Assembly: GCF_004217495.1 (NCBI RefSeq)
Contig: NZ_SHLC01000001.1
Coordinates: 1,736,001-1,800,000, forward strand
DNA: 64,000 nucleotides
Direction: 5' to 3'
DNA from: Microterricola gilva
Lineage (GTDB): Bacteria; Actinomycetota; Actinomycetes; Actinomycetales; Microbacteriaceae
Shown one piece after another: positions 42,936 to 51,062 of this stretch. The translations under genes and the position numbers were made by a program. Position 1 is the first letter of the stretch. Every line of letters begins with the position of its first letter. The notes beneath the pieces are model-generated. The model was not told the DNA's origin, did not search any database, and worked only from the letters and a program-made list of their open reading frames with translations.

Positions 42936-43955
42936 ATGACAACCACAACCGGCATCCGCCTCGCCATGACCGCGGCCGTGTATCGCCATTTCGGCGCACC
43001 GGACGTCGTCCGTCTCGAACAGCTCCCGATCCCCGCGCCTGGCCCAGGCGACGTGCTCATCAGGGTGCACGCCAGCACCGTCAGCGTCGCCGACCACCGG
43101 GCCCGCAGCCGCGACATCCCGGCCGGCCTCGGGCCGCTCGCCGCCGTCGGGCTCGGCGTGTTCCGGCCGAGCCGGCGCATCCTCGGCATGGACGCCGCTG
43201 GCGTCGTCGAGGCCGTCGGCGCCGGTGTCACCCGCTTCGCCCCTGGCGACCGGGTGATCGCCATGACCGGCGGGGCATTCGGCGGACACGCCGAGTACGT
43301 CCGCGTGCCCGAGGACGGCGCGATCGCCCGTGCCCCAGAGAAGATGAGCTTCGAGGAGGCGGTCACACTGGTGTTCGGCGGCGTCACCGCCCACGGATTC
43401 TTCCGGAACGTCACCATCGGCTCGGGCACCACGGTGCTCGTCAACGGTGCGTCCGGCGCCGTCGGCACCGCCGCCGTCCAGCTCGCGAAGGAGCTCGGCG
43501 CCGATGTCACCGCCGTGACGAGCGGGGCCAACGCCGAACTGGTCACCTCACTCGGGGCCGACCGCGTGATCGACTACACGAAGCAGGACTTCGCGGCATC
43601 CGGCCCCTCATTCGACGTGATCGTCGAGTGCGTCGGCAACGCGCCGTTCGACAGGGTCAGTGCTGCCATCAACCCGGGCGGGGCCCTCCTCCTGATCATC
43701 GCGGACCTCAGGGGGATGCTCCGAAGCCGGGGGCAGAGCCGCCGCTCGGGAAAGCTCGTGACCTTCGACGTTGGAAAGCCCGCCGCCGAGGATCTCGCGT
43801 ATCTCGTCAGCCTCGCGGACGCGGGGCGCTTCCGGGCCGTCATCGACCGCAGCTATGACCTCAGCGACATCGTCGAGGCGCATCGTTACGTCGACACCGG
43901 ACGCAAGCGAGGCAACGTCGTGTTGCGCGTCGCCGCAGTGCGGGACGAGCAGTAG
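42936..43955 (+). CDS. MDR-family NAD(P)-dependent dehydrogenase/quinone reductase
   Basis: 339 residues. GroES-like N-domain (VLIRVHASTVSVADHRAR, ILGMDAAGVVEAVGAGV) then a Rossmann domain with VLVNGASGAVGTAAVQLAKE. The catalytic-zinc Cys of alcohol dehydrogenases is absent at the usual place, which fits quinone-oxidoreductase-type or enone reductases using NADPH. The C-terminal 37 codons are part of a direct repeat with a second copy 2.1 kb downstream (45902-46021), flanking a foreign nuclease gene. The protein is full length, so it is probably functional. Confidence 0.9.
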   Translation: MTTTTGIRLAMTAAVYRHFGAPDVVRLEQLPIPAPGPGDVLIRVHASTVSVADHRARSRDIPAGLGPLAAVGLGVFRPSRRILGMDAAGVVEAVGAGVTRFAPGDRVIAMTGGAFGGHAEYVRVPEDGAIARAPEKMSFEEAVTLVFGGVTAHGFFRNVTIGSGTTVLVNGASGAVGTAAVQLAKELGADVTAVTSGANAELVTSLGADRVIDYTKQDFAASGPSFDVIVECVGNAPFDRVSAAINPGGALLLIIADLRGMLRSRGQSRRSGKLVTFDVGKPAAEDLAYLVSLADAGRFRAVIDRSYDLSDIVEAHRYVDTGRKRGNVVLRVAAVRDEQ

Positions 43956-43964
43956 TCGGGCCCA
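43827..43964 (+). repeat. Direct repeat copy 1: 3' end of the dehydrogenase gene
   Basis: Bases 43827-43938 match 45902-46013 at 110 of 112 positions; the two differences are synonymous third bases (His and Arg codons). After an 18-base insertion in this copy, homology resumes with CGGGCCCA (43957-43964 against 46014-46021). This copy gives the dehydrogenase the end VAAVRDEQ. Confidence 0.95.
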
Positions 43965-44331
43965 AGTTCACTCCTACGAAGTCCTCGTGCTCTGGGACCC
44001 ACTCGCCCCTGTAAGGGTCCATACATACTGGGCTTCCGGAGGAAAAGGGGATTCGTGCGCGCACGCAACCAAGGGGCGGCGCACTTTGTGACGAGAAACG
44101 CGGTTGGCTAGCGCGCTCCTCGCCTGCACGGTAGTCCGACCGAGACTCCCCATTGCGCAAGAGAAGTCGAGCGTCAAGCATCAACGACTGAGGGACTTCC
44201 TCGTGTGGATTCTGCAGCAGTAGCGTTCGCAGTGAAATCAATCTCACGCTTCAAGCCTTAGTGTTGCAAGGGCGGCTGACATCACCTTGGAATCCGCACC
44301 AAGGGTGAATACGACGGCAACGGGGGCGTAC
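43956..44331. other. Gene-free left part of the inserted nuclease element
   Basis: 376 bases between the dehydrogenase stop and the nuclease start. Base composition shifts to lower GC along it. I see no integrase, transposase, tRNA or terminal inverted repeats. The decamer AGTAGTCGGG (43951-43960) recurs with one change as AGGAGTCGGG at 45891-45900, one base before repeat copy 2. The promoter of the nuclease gene should lie in this stretch. Confidence 0.6.
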
Positions 44332-45741
44332 ATGAACTTGAGTAGAGCACGTAGACAAGTCCAAGAATTCATAGATGCCATCGTGGCGGCAGATGAGCAT
44401 GCAGACGTTGGAGACGTCGAGCACGTAGCGGCGAGGATTGATTCGGATTGGGCGGTACCGATCCTCGTCGGCCTTTGGTCTGCGTCATTGGGAGCGGACC
44501 AGTTAGAACTCGCTCGATATCGCCCTGCAGTCAAACGCGCGCTCGTTGCGCTTCGCACGTCGAATCATGGCGACCCGGGTCGATCTGTCTCAGCGCTGGT
44601 TGGGCTTGTGACGGCGTGTGCCAACGACCACTCCGACTATCTGGCAAGCGTGTTACCTGAGTTTGAGACGGCCGACACCGAGAATTCTGGCGAGTTGATC
44701 TCCGTTGGGGAAGGCCTGCAGCTTGCGCCGGATGCCAACAGGCTAGCGGCGTCACCTTCGATGGCGCGACTAGCCCGCCTTGCCAATGGCGCGGACCCCG
44801 CCCGGCTATTGCCTGATACGACCCATCTTCGAAACGTTCCGCAGGGGCCGCGTTATGCAGAGCTATGGCGCGGCCTCTATTTGCGGCTGGCCGCGGTGAT
44901 ATGGCTCCAGCGATTTGATTTCAGAACAGCCGTCCCAAATGCGATTATCTTCTTGCCCAAACAGTTCTACACACAGTTCCATCTCGTCCCCGAATTCAGC
45001 ACCCGATCTGGCAAGTCAACTTCCTTAGTGTTTGGGTCTGCGGATATCGGTTTGTTGTTGGACAGCGCTGCGGTAGACGGCAAACCTGGAAGCAACGACA
45101 TGCAGCTCACCGCTTACCCGCTGCATCCCGTCTCCGGCGGCTACGTTACATCGCTTGCCCTCCTGTACGACTCCGTTGCGCCTTGGGCGCAGCTCTGGCT
45201 CCACAGGATGGATCTCTGGAAGGTAGCGGTTAGCGATCCATTTGAGGCGGAAGTGATCTCCCGCTTCGAGAGCTGTGGATTCATAGCCGGTAGCGTGAGC
45301 GAGTCGGGCCATTGGTCTCTCGGCGCCATCGATCTCCGCCCAAACAGTTCCGGAACGGTACTTGAGATCAGCCAATCTCTCGCCAATGCCGGTCGCAGCC
45401 CCGGCGAGATAGACGTCCTAGCCTGGAACGACGCGGAGGGTCTCCTCATGTTGTGCGAATGCAAGTCGATCAACGCTACTCACAACTTGCAGACTGCCGC
45501 GACGAAATTGTCGGCCACCGACGCAGCTGGCTGGCGCAAGAAGCTCATAAAGAAGAAGGAGTGGATCGAAGCCGCGTGCGGTCGACCGGTCGACTTTACG
45601 TTCATTGCATTAGAGGGTATTAGCTATTACATGTCTAGCGAGGATCAGGATCCGATGATCTTGGATCGCGAACGACTGCAGCATCTTCTGGCCGACATTT
45701 TCACTCCTGATGGCACGTTGCGCATTCAAGAAGGCGCGTGA
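44332..45741 (+). CDS. Putative PD-(D/E)XK nuclease, foreign origin
   Basis: 469 residues from ATG 44332 (GGGGG upstream; TTG 44287 and GTG 44305 are possible longer starts). The C-terminal third has the nuclease pattern: a helix FEAEVISRFESCGF, then GEIDVLAWND with Asp361, then LLMLCECKS with Glu376 and Lys378, the D-(x)n-E-x-K core of restriction-type nucleases. The first 320 residues are a helical region of no known family. Codon use is visibly AT-richer than neighbours (for example TTA, ATA and AAA codons). It sits between duplicated copies of the dehydrogenase 3' end. A defence or homing role is inference. Confidence 0.8.
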   Translation: MNLSRARRQVQEFIDAIVAADEHADVGDVEHVAARIDSDWAVPILVGLWSASLGADQLELARYRPAVKRALVALRTSNHGDPGRSVSALVGLVTACANDHSDYLASVLPEFETADTENSGELISVGEGLQLAPDANRLAASPSMARLARLANGADPARLLPDTTHLRNVPQGPRYAELWRGLYLRLAAVIWLQRFDFRTAVPNAIIFLPKQFYTQFHLVPEFSTRSGKSTSLVFGSADIGLLLDSAAVDGKPGSNDMQLTAYPLHPVSGGYVTSLALLYDSVAPWAQLWLHRMDLWKVAVSDPFEAEVISRFESCGFIAGSVSESGHWSLGAIDLRPNSSGTVLEISQSLANAGRSPGEIDVLAWNDAEGLLMLCECKSINATHNLQTAATKLSATDAAGWRKKLIKKKEWIEAACGRPVDFTFIALEGISYYMSSEDQDPMILDRERLQHLLADIFTPDGTLRIQEGA

Positions 45742-45898
45742 GCCCATCCGTTGCCATTTGGAAGTGGCGCATGTCGAATCCACCGGCATCAGTTGTAGCG
45801 CGGACGGCGCGTGAATCGTTGACTGGCGGGCACCGTCAGATCCTAACCGCAAGGTGCATGACCTAGGAGACTCACCCGACGCGGTCTGCGAGGAGTCG
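45742..45898. other. Gene-free right part of the inserted element
   Basis: 157 bases between the nuclease stop and repeat copy 2. No gene, no tRNA and no inverted repeat of note. It contains the near-copy AGGAGTCGGG of a decamer found at the left junction. Confidence 0.5.
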
Positions 45899-46030
45899 GG
45901 ACGCTTCCGGGCCGTCATCGACCGCAGCTATGACCTCAGCGACATCGTCGAGGCGCACCGCTACGTCGACACCGGACGCAAGCGAGGCAACGTCGTGTTG
46001 CGCGTCGCCGCAGCGGGCCCAGCCGCGTGA
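45899..46030 (+). pseudogene. Direct repeat copy 2: orphan 3' fragment of the dehydrogenase gene
   Basis: The dehydrogenase frame resumes at GRFRAVIDRSYDLSDIVE and runs to a TGA at 46028-46030 with a different end (VAAAGPAA). There is no start codon or N-terminal part, so this is a fragment of about 43 codons. The fragment is 98 percent identical to copy 1 over 112 bases. It probably represents either the original gene end displaced by the insertion, or an end carried in by the element. Confidence 0.9.
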
Positions 46031-46039
46031 CCGTCCGCC

Positions 46040-46522
46040 TCAGGCGGGCAGGCTCGCCTCGATCGCGGCCAGGACGGCCGGGGCGTCTGGCACGGTGCGC
46101 GGGCGGAAACGCTGGACAGTGCCGGAAGGAGTCACCAGGAACTTCTCGAAGTTCCACTGCACCTTGCCCGCTTTGCCGTCCGCATCCGCGGTCTTCTTCA
46201 GCTCGGTGTACAGAGGGTGTTCGTGACGCCCGTTCACCCGCACACGATCGAAGATCGGGAACGTGATGCCGTACTTCGCGGAGCAGAGTTCGATGATGGC
46301 GTCGTTGGAACCCAGTTCCTGCAGGAACTGGTTACTCGGGAACCCGAGCACTTGAAGACCGCGTTCGCCGTACTGCTCCTGGAGCTTCTCGAGCGTCGCG
46401 TACTGCGGGGCGAGGCCGCACCGGGATGCGACGTTGACGATCAACAACGCCTTGCCCTCGAATGCGGCGAGCGAGATTTCCTTGCCATCCATGGTCATGA
46501 ACGGGATGTCGCGAATACCCAT
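46040..46522 (-). CDS. Glutathione peroxidase family protein (Cys type)
   Basis: 160 residues from ATG 46522. The peroxidatic Cys35 is in VNVASRCGLAPQY, with Gln65 (FPSNQF) and Trp in VQWNFEKFLV completing the catalytic set. It uses Cys, not selenocysteine. Cys80 (IIELCSAKYG) is placed like the resolving cysteine of thioredoxin-dependent members, so the reductant is probably thioredoxin or mycothiol-linked rather than glutathione. Divergent from a ThrE gene. It lies 9 bases after the orphan dehydrogenase fragment, convergent. Confidence 0.93.
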   Translation of the reverse strand: MGIRDIPFMTMDGKEISLAAFEGKALLIVNVASRCGLAPQYATLEKLQEQYGERGLQVLGFPSNQFLQELGSNDAIIELCSAKYGITFPIFDRVRVNGRHEHPLYTELKKTADADGKAGKVQWNFEKFLVTPSGTVQRFRPRTVPDAPAVLAAIEASLPA

Positions 46523-46679
46523 GCCGACTACAACCTCGGGCGACGGCTCGGCATTCCGCAATCCCGGCGGCGCATCCCCGCGCTTGATACCGTGAGACCC
46601 AACCGTTGCCGTTTGGCCGGGTGAGCTGGTGCGACTGAGGGGGGAAGCGTGGCGCGGGTAGTGGCAACAGGGGCGGGCA

Positions 46680-48095
46680 ATGCCCGATGAGGTAGTCGAC
46701 CCGGCGGTGCTCCGCAGATTCATGCTGGGGCTGGCCGAGGGAATGAACGCCGCCGAGGAGTCCGTCGACCGCATCCGCGACACCATGGTCGCGGTCGCCC
46801 AGAGCTATGGTCGCAGTGACACCGAGTTCGTGGTGTTGCCCACCGTCATCATCGTGCAGACACGGGCCGTTGAGGAGGGGCGCGTCGAGATCCGTTCGAC
46901 GGGCGCGTCGTTCCGCTTCGATCAGATCGCGGCGCTCTACACGCTCGTCGAAGAAGCCCGGCGGGGCGAGGTCGACCCCCTCGACGGCATCCACAGGCTG
47001 AACGACATCGGCTCGATGAAGCCGCGACACGCCTGGGCCGTACGCACCTTCGGTCACGCGTTGCTCGCGGCCGGGCTCTCACTTCTCCTCGCGCCGACCT
47101 GGCAGGGTTTGCTGGTGGCGTTCGTGCTTGGTGCCTTCATCGGCGTCGCAAAGCTCGTGCGCTCGCCAACGCTGCAGATCGTGTTCCCCGTGTTCGTAGC
47201 GTTCGCGTGCGCGCTAGCCGTGTTCCTCATCGCACCGTACGTCGCCATCGGCGACCCGATCCGGTTGCTCGTCGCCCCACTCGTCACGTTCCTTCCCGGA
47301 GGGGTCTTGACGACCGCGACGGTGGAGCTTGCCGCCGGGCAGATGATTGCCGGGGCATCGCGGCTCGTCTTCGGTCTCGTCCAGCTCTCCCTCCTCGCGT
47401 TCGGCATCCTCGCCGCTGGCACCGTCGTCGGTGTTGACAGCTCGAGTTATGTGCCGGAGGCGGCGACCGGAGCATTCCCGTGGTGGGCGGCGATCGGCGG
47501 TGTGCTGCTGTTCGCGATCGGCAACTACCTGCACTTCTCCGCGCCCGCCTCAACTTTCGGCTGGGTGTTGCTCGTGCTGGTCGTCGCGTACATCGGTCAG
47601 GCGCTCGGCACGGCATTCGTCGGATCGACCGTGAGCGGGTTCGTCGGCGCGCTCGCCATGACACCGGTCGTGCTGTGGATCGCGAGCCTCCGCGGCGGCG
47701 CACCGTCGCAGTTGACGTTCCTCCCCGCATTCTGGCTGCTGGTTCCTGGCGCAGCCGGCTTGGTGGGGCTCACCGAGGCCGTTGGGACAACGAAGGGGTT
47801 CGAAGACTTCGTCACCGCGCTCACCTCGGTGATGTCCATCGCCCTCGGCGTGCTCATCGGCACGGCGCTGTACCGCACGGTGCACCGTGGCGCGGAGGAG
47901 CTCGCCGAGTTCCACATCGATGTGCCCGCCGCGCTCACCGAGGAGAAGGCGCCACCGTTCTGGGCGAAGTTGATCCCCGGCACTCCCCGATCGTTCTGGC
48001 GACGACCGCATCGCGAGCCGGCGGTACGGCCCGCTGCTGGGGCCCCGGCGCTGACCGAAGCCAGCGCCAGCCAGAGTGCGCCAAGCCGAGACTGA
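46680..48095 (+). CDS. ThrE-family threonine/serine exporter
   Basis: 471 residues. The cytoplasmic N-domain (RFMLGLAEGMNAAEESVDRI, FVVLPTVIIVQT) is followed by ten helices, with the repeated signature LLVAPLVTFLPGGVLTTATVELAAGQMIAGASRL and TFLPAFWLLVPGAAGLVGL near the end. This is the normal ThrE layout, unlike the paralogue at 28499 with its long ectodomain. A charged cytoplasmic tail of about 75 residues ends the protein. It is divergent from the peroxidase gene, 157 bases apart. Confidence 0.9.
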   Translation: MPDEVVDPAVLRRFMLGLAEGMNAAEESVDRIRDTMVAVAQSYGRSDTEFVVLPTVIIVQTRAVEEGRVEIRSTGASFRFDQIAALYTLVEEARRGEVDPLDGIHRLNDIGSMKPRHAWAVRTFGHALLAAGLSLLLAPTWQGLLVAFVLGAFIGVAKLVRSPTLQIVFPVFVAFACALAVFLIAPYVAIGDPIRLLVAPLVTFLPGGVLTTATVELAAGQMIAGASRLVFGLVQLSLLAFGILAAGTVVGVDSSSYVPEAATGAFPWWAAIGGVLLFAIGNYLHFSAPASTFGWVLLVLVVAYIGQALGTAFVGSTVSGFVGALAMTPVVLWIASLRGGAPSQLTFLPAFWLLVPGAAGLVGLTEAVGTTKGFEDFVTALTSVMSIALGVLIGTALYRTVHRGAEELAEFHIDVPAALTEEKAPPFWAKLIPGTPRSFWRRPHREPAVRPAAGAPALTEASASQSAPSRD

Positions 48096-48125
48096 TCACA
48101 CGGGCTGCGGCGTCGCCGCCCGGTG

Positions 48126-48734
48126 TCAGCGCTTCTTCGCGAGTCGCAGGTCGAGCCCGCTCCGAACCTGCGGCCACTCCGAGGCGATGATTGAGAAGAC
48201 GACGGTGTCGCGGAGCGAACCGTCTGGCATGCGACTCGTCGCACGCAGCACCCCGTCCTGTTTCGCCCCCAACCGCGCAATCGCCTCGCGGGACTGCATG
48301 TTCATCCAGTGCGTGCTGAACTCGACAGCGACGCAGTCAAGAGTTTCGAACGCGTGTCCGAGCAGCAGTCGCTTGCTGTCAGGATTCGTTCCCGTTCCCT
48401 GCGCGCTCGCTGCGTTCCAGGTGTAGCCGATCTCCACGCGTGGCAGTTCGGCGTTGATGTCGCAGTACGAGGTCATGCCGATGATCGTGCCGGGGCCGCC
48501 TGAAACGGAGTCGTTCAGACGCGTCGTGAACGGAACCATCGAGCCGTCTTCCTGCCTGGCCAGTCGCCGCTGGATCTCGGTGAGCATGTCCTCTGGGCGC
48601 GGCACCGAGGTGTACCAGAGGTTCCACAACTCGCCATCGGATGCCGCCTCGACCAGCCCGTCGTGGTGCTCCTCGCTCAGAGGTTCGAGGGTGACAAACT
48701 TTCCACGGAGAGTTACTGGGGAGATCCGAGCCAT
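48126..48734 (-). CDS. GNAT-family N-acetyltransferase (RimJ/RimL type)
   Basis: 202 residues. The opening ISPVTLRGKFVTLEPLSEEH and the core EIGYTWNAASAQGTGTNPDS resemble RimJ/RimL-type acetyltransferases. The acetyl-CoA loop normally reads Q/RxxGxG/A; here it is AQGTGTN. VAVEFSTHWMNMQSREAIARLGA matches the typical V-x-F-x(3)-NxxSxxaiekLG region. Substrate (protein N-terminus or small amine) unknown. Convergent with the ThrE gene. Confidence 0.88.
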   Translation of the reverse strand: MARISPVTLRGKFVTLEPLSEEHHDGLVEAASDGELWNLWYTSVPRPEDMLTEIQRRLARQEDGSMVPFTTRLNDSVSGGPGTIIGMTSYCDINAELPRVEIGYTWNAASAQGTGTNPDSKRLLLGHAFETLDCVAVEFSTHWMNMQSREAIARLGAKQDGVLRATSRMPDGSLRDTVVFSIIASEWPQVRSGLDLRLAKKR

Positions 48735-48789
48735 TGGGCAACTCTAGTTGGCGGCACCCTCAGCACCCTCAGGCTGAACTCCGAACGTC

Positions 48790-48954
48790 TCAGTACCCGG
48801 GGATGACAAGCACCATCTTGCAGCGCGGACAACGGTGACAGGATTCGAGCCCCTCAACGGTGTCGACGCCGTCCGGCTGCATCTCAACGCCGCAGGCAGG
48901 GCACGGCGGACCGTCGAAGAGATCGCTGCCGTCATCCGCCCATTCATCCCGCAC
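48790..48954 (-). CDS. Zinc-ribbon mini-protein
   Basis: 54 residues from GTG 48954, which follows GGGGGA. Acidic N-terminus (EWADDGSDLFDG) then PPCPACGVEMQPDG and SCHRCPRCKMVLVIPGY: a CxxC pair and a CxxCxxC/HRC cluster suited to bind one zinc. A longer form from 48984 is possible. It is divergent from the MFS exporter gene and ends 55 bases from the GNAT start on the same strand. Function unknown. Confidence 0.55.
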   Translation of the reverse strand: MRDEWADDGSDLFDGPPCPACGVEMQPDGVDTVEGLESCHRCPRCKMVLVIPGY

Positions 48955-49012
48955 TCCCCCAGTCTGCAACAGATTCGGACGCACGTCGCCGCCGCGGACG
49001 TCGGGGCGCGTC

Positions 49013-49046
49013 TGATAATCTGGTCACCTGATTGGCCACGTGGCCA
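49013..49046 (+). promoter_or_regulatory. Promoter and 14-base palindromic operator of the MFS gene
   Basis: TGATAAT (49013-49019) is a good extended -10 element. Fourteen bases downstream of it is the perfect palindrome TGGCCACGTGGCCA (49033-49046), covering the region just after the expected transcript start. No convincing -35 is visible. The arrangement fits a repressed efflux promoter; the repressor gene is not adjacent. Confidence 0.5.
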
Positions 49047-49086
49047 CTGTGGTCGACCGCACATCGTGCGTTCGGTCCGAGGCTTG

Positions 49087-49120
49087 AAACCTCCGGCATC
49101 CTTTTGATAACCGGAGGTTT
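49087..49120 (+). promoter_or_regulatory. Leader hairpin that sequesters the MFS ribosome binding site
   Basis: Perfect 10-base arms AAACCTCCGG (49087-49096) and CCGGAGGTTT (49111-49120) with a 14-base loop that can form a further 3-bp stem. The Shine-Dalgarno GGAGG (49113-49117) lies wholly inside the 3' arm and the ATG is at 49125. Folding would block translation, so this is a candidate attenuator or RNA switch. Confidence 0.65.
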
Positions 49121-49124
49121 CTCC

Positions 49125-50573
49125 ATGTCTACCCCTGTTCGCTCACCCAACCGCTGGTTGGCACTCGTCGTGCTCTCGCTCACGCAGCTCGTCGTCGTTC
49201 TTGACGGAACGATCGTGAACATCGCCCTGCCGCAAGCGCAGATCGAGCTCGGTCTCTCCGATAGCGAGCGGCAGTGGGTCGTCACCGCCTATGCCCTGGC
49301 GTTCGGCGCACTGTTGCTGCTCGGCGGCAGAATCGCCGACTACTGGGGACGGAAGCGCACCTTCCTCGTCGGCATGGTCGGGTTCGGCGCGGCATCCGTC
49401 TTCGGCGGCCTGGCTCAGAACGGGACGGAACTCATCGCCGCGCGCGGTCTGCAGGGCCTGTTCGCCGCGATGCTCGCACCCGCTGCCCTCGCGCTCCTCA
49501 CGATGACGTTCACACACGGCAAGGACCGCAACACCGCATTCGCCGTCTTCGGCACGATCGCCGGGGCTGGCGCGGCCATCGGTCTCCTCCTCGGCGGCGC
49601 ACTCACCGAGTTCGCCGACTGGCGGTGGTGCCTGCTCGTGAACATGTTCTTCGTGATCCTCGGCCTCATCGGTGGCCTCCTCTTCCTGAGCGAGAGCAAG
49701 GCCGACGGCGACAACCGCTACGACGTCTGGGGCGCCATCACGGTGATCCTCGGCCTCGGTTCGCTGGTGTACGGCTTCAGCCTCGCCGAAGGCGGATGGG
49801 GCTCAGCCGACACCATCGGATTCCTCTTCGGCGGCATCGTGCTCCTCGCAGCGTTCGTGTGGATCGAATCGCGGGTCGCCCAGCCGCTGCTGCCGCTGAA
49901 CATCGTGGCGAACAGAGTGCGCGGAGGGGCATTCCTGATTCAGGCCGTCTCCGGCAGCGTGATGATCGGGGCGACTCTGTACCTCACGTTCCACCTGCAG
50001 ATCGTGCTGGGCATGGCGCCGTTCGCTTCAGGACTGGCCAGCCTGCCCCTCACCGTCGCCATCATGCTCGTCGCGCCCATCGCCACGAAATTGCTTCCGC
50101 TCAGTGGTCCACGCCCGATGATGGTCGGTGGCCCGCTGCTGGTCGCGGTCGGGCTCGCCTACCTCAGCCGGATCACCGCCGACGGGGACTACTTCGTGCA
50201 GGTGCTTCCCGCACTCGTGCTGATGGGTTTCGGCATGGGCTTCGTCTTCGTGCCGCTGCAGAACCTCGCGCTCAGCGGTGTCGCCCCGCACGATGCCGGC
50301 GCGGCATCCGCCACCGCGAACTCCGCCATGCAGATCGGTGGCTCGATCGGCCTCTCGATCTTCACGGCGATCTACGCGGCCACGGCGGGGACGACGAACG
50401 GGTTGACCGGCACGCCGCTGCTCGAGGCCTTCACGAGCGGCTACTCCGCGACATTCCTCGCCGCCGCGGTCGGAATGGTCCTGGCCTCGGTCATCGCCGC
50501 CGTGTTCATTCGAGGAACGAAGACGGAGTTGCTCCCGCAGGGTGACGCCGCCGCGATGGTGCACGTGGGCTAA
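49125..50573 (+). CDS. DHA2-type MFS efflux transporter
   Basis: 482 residues from ATG 49125. Helix 1 carries LDGTIVNIALPQAQ and the following loop the motif A form GRIADYWGRKR, both typical of DHA2 exporters; 14 helices are predicted. Helix 5 has the antiporter motif C-like GAGAAIGLLLGGALTE. Likely exports a drug or metabolite in exchange for protons. Expression is probably controlled twice, by a palindromic operator and by a hairpin over the ribosome site. Confidence 0.92.
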   Translation: MSTPVRSPNRWLALVVLSLTQLVVVLDGTIVNIALPQAQIELGLSDSERQWVVTAYALAFGALLLLGGRIADYWGRKRTFLVGMVGFGAASVFGGLAQNGTELIAARGLQGLFAAMLAPAALALLTMTFTHGKDRNTAFAVFGTIAGAGAAIGLLLGGALTEFADWRWCLLVNMFFVILGLIGGLLFLSESKADGDNRYDVWGAITVILGLGSLVYGFSLAEGGWGSADTIGFLFGGIVLLAAFVWIESRVAQPLLPLNIVANRVRGGAFLIQAVSGSVMIGATLYLTFHLQIVLGMAPFASGLASLPLTVAIMLVAPIATKLLPLSGPRPMMVGGPLLVAVGLAYLSRITADGDYFVQVLPALVLMGFGMGFVFVPLQNLALSGVAPHDAGAASATANSAMQIGGSIGLSIFTAIYAATAGTTNGLTGTPLLEAFTSGYSATFLAAAVGMVLASVIAAVFIRGTKTELLPQGDAAAMVHVG

Positions 50574-50597
50574 CGCTCGAACGCGAGCACTGGCGTG

Positions 50598-51062
50598 TCA
50601 TGGCATCAGCGTTGAGGGCCGCAAGGCGTTAGCGACCGCGTGGATGAGGTAAGAGGTCCTCACCGCCAGCTCGTATTTCCTCTCCACCGGAACGCTCGTG
50701 GGGTCGCGCAAGAAGTTCTCAAGGTGCTCGACCCGGACCCGCGTCAACAGGGCGACGTTCTGGAGGGTCAACCCGCACTGGGCCGTCAGCGTCTCGATGA
50801 TCGCTCTGAGGCGCACGTCATCGTCAATCTGAAACCCTCCTGTCAGCTGCGCCACGAGGCTGGAGAGGCGTGCACTCTCGTCACCCGAGAGCACCGCAGG
50901 CGACGTGGAAAGCCCAGGGTCTCCGCTCGGAGTCACTCTCAGGTACATCGCGAGCGCATCGTCGGAGATTCCCGTGATCGTCTGTAGGGCCTTGTTCGAG
51001 ATGTGCCCGTCTCCGATGATGCGTCTCAACTCATCCGCTGTGTTCAATATGCGCGGCGCCAT
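50598..51062 (-). CDS. Small helix-rich protein with HTH-like segments
   Basis: 154 residues from ATG 51062 (AAGGG ribosome site). Two segments look like helix-turn-helix units: ISNKALQTITGISDDALAMY (about residues 21-40) and LTLQNVALLTRVRVEHLENF (about 102-121). The rest is helical and acidic. It could be a XRE-like regulator or phage-type DNA-binding protein, but I know no family. It is divergent from an unknown 118-residue protein gene, 161 bases apart. Confidence 0.65.
   Translation of the reverse strand: MAPRILNTADELRRIIGDGHISNKALQTITGISDDALAMYLRVTPSGDPGLSTSPAVLSGDESARLSSLVAQLTGGFQIDDDVRLRAIIETLTAQCGLTLQNVALLTRVRVEHLENFLRDPTSVPVERKYELAVRTSYLIHAVANALRPSTLMP

Noticed and set aside
43956-45901. 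Transposon or integrative element with its own recombinase
   Set aside because: No transposase, integrase, terminal inverted repeats or tRNA target in the inserted DNA; only the nuclease-like gene.
46040-46522. Selenocysteine in the glutathione peroxidase
   Set aside because: The active-site codon encodes Cys35, not an in-frame TGA.
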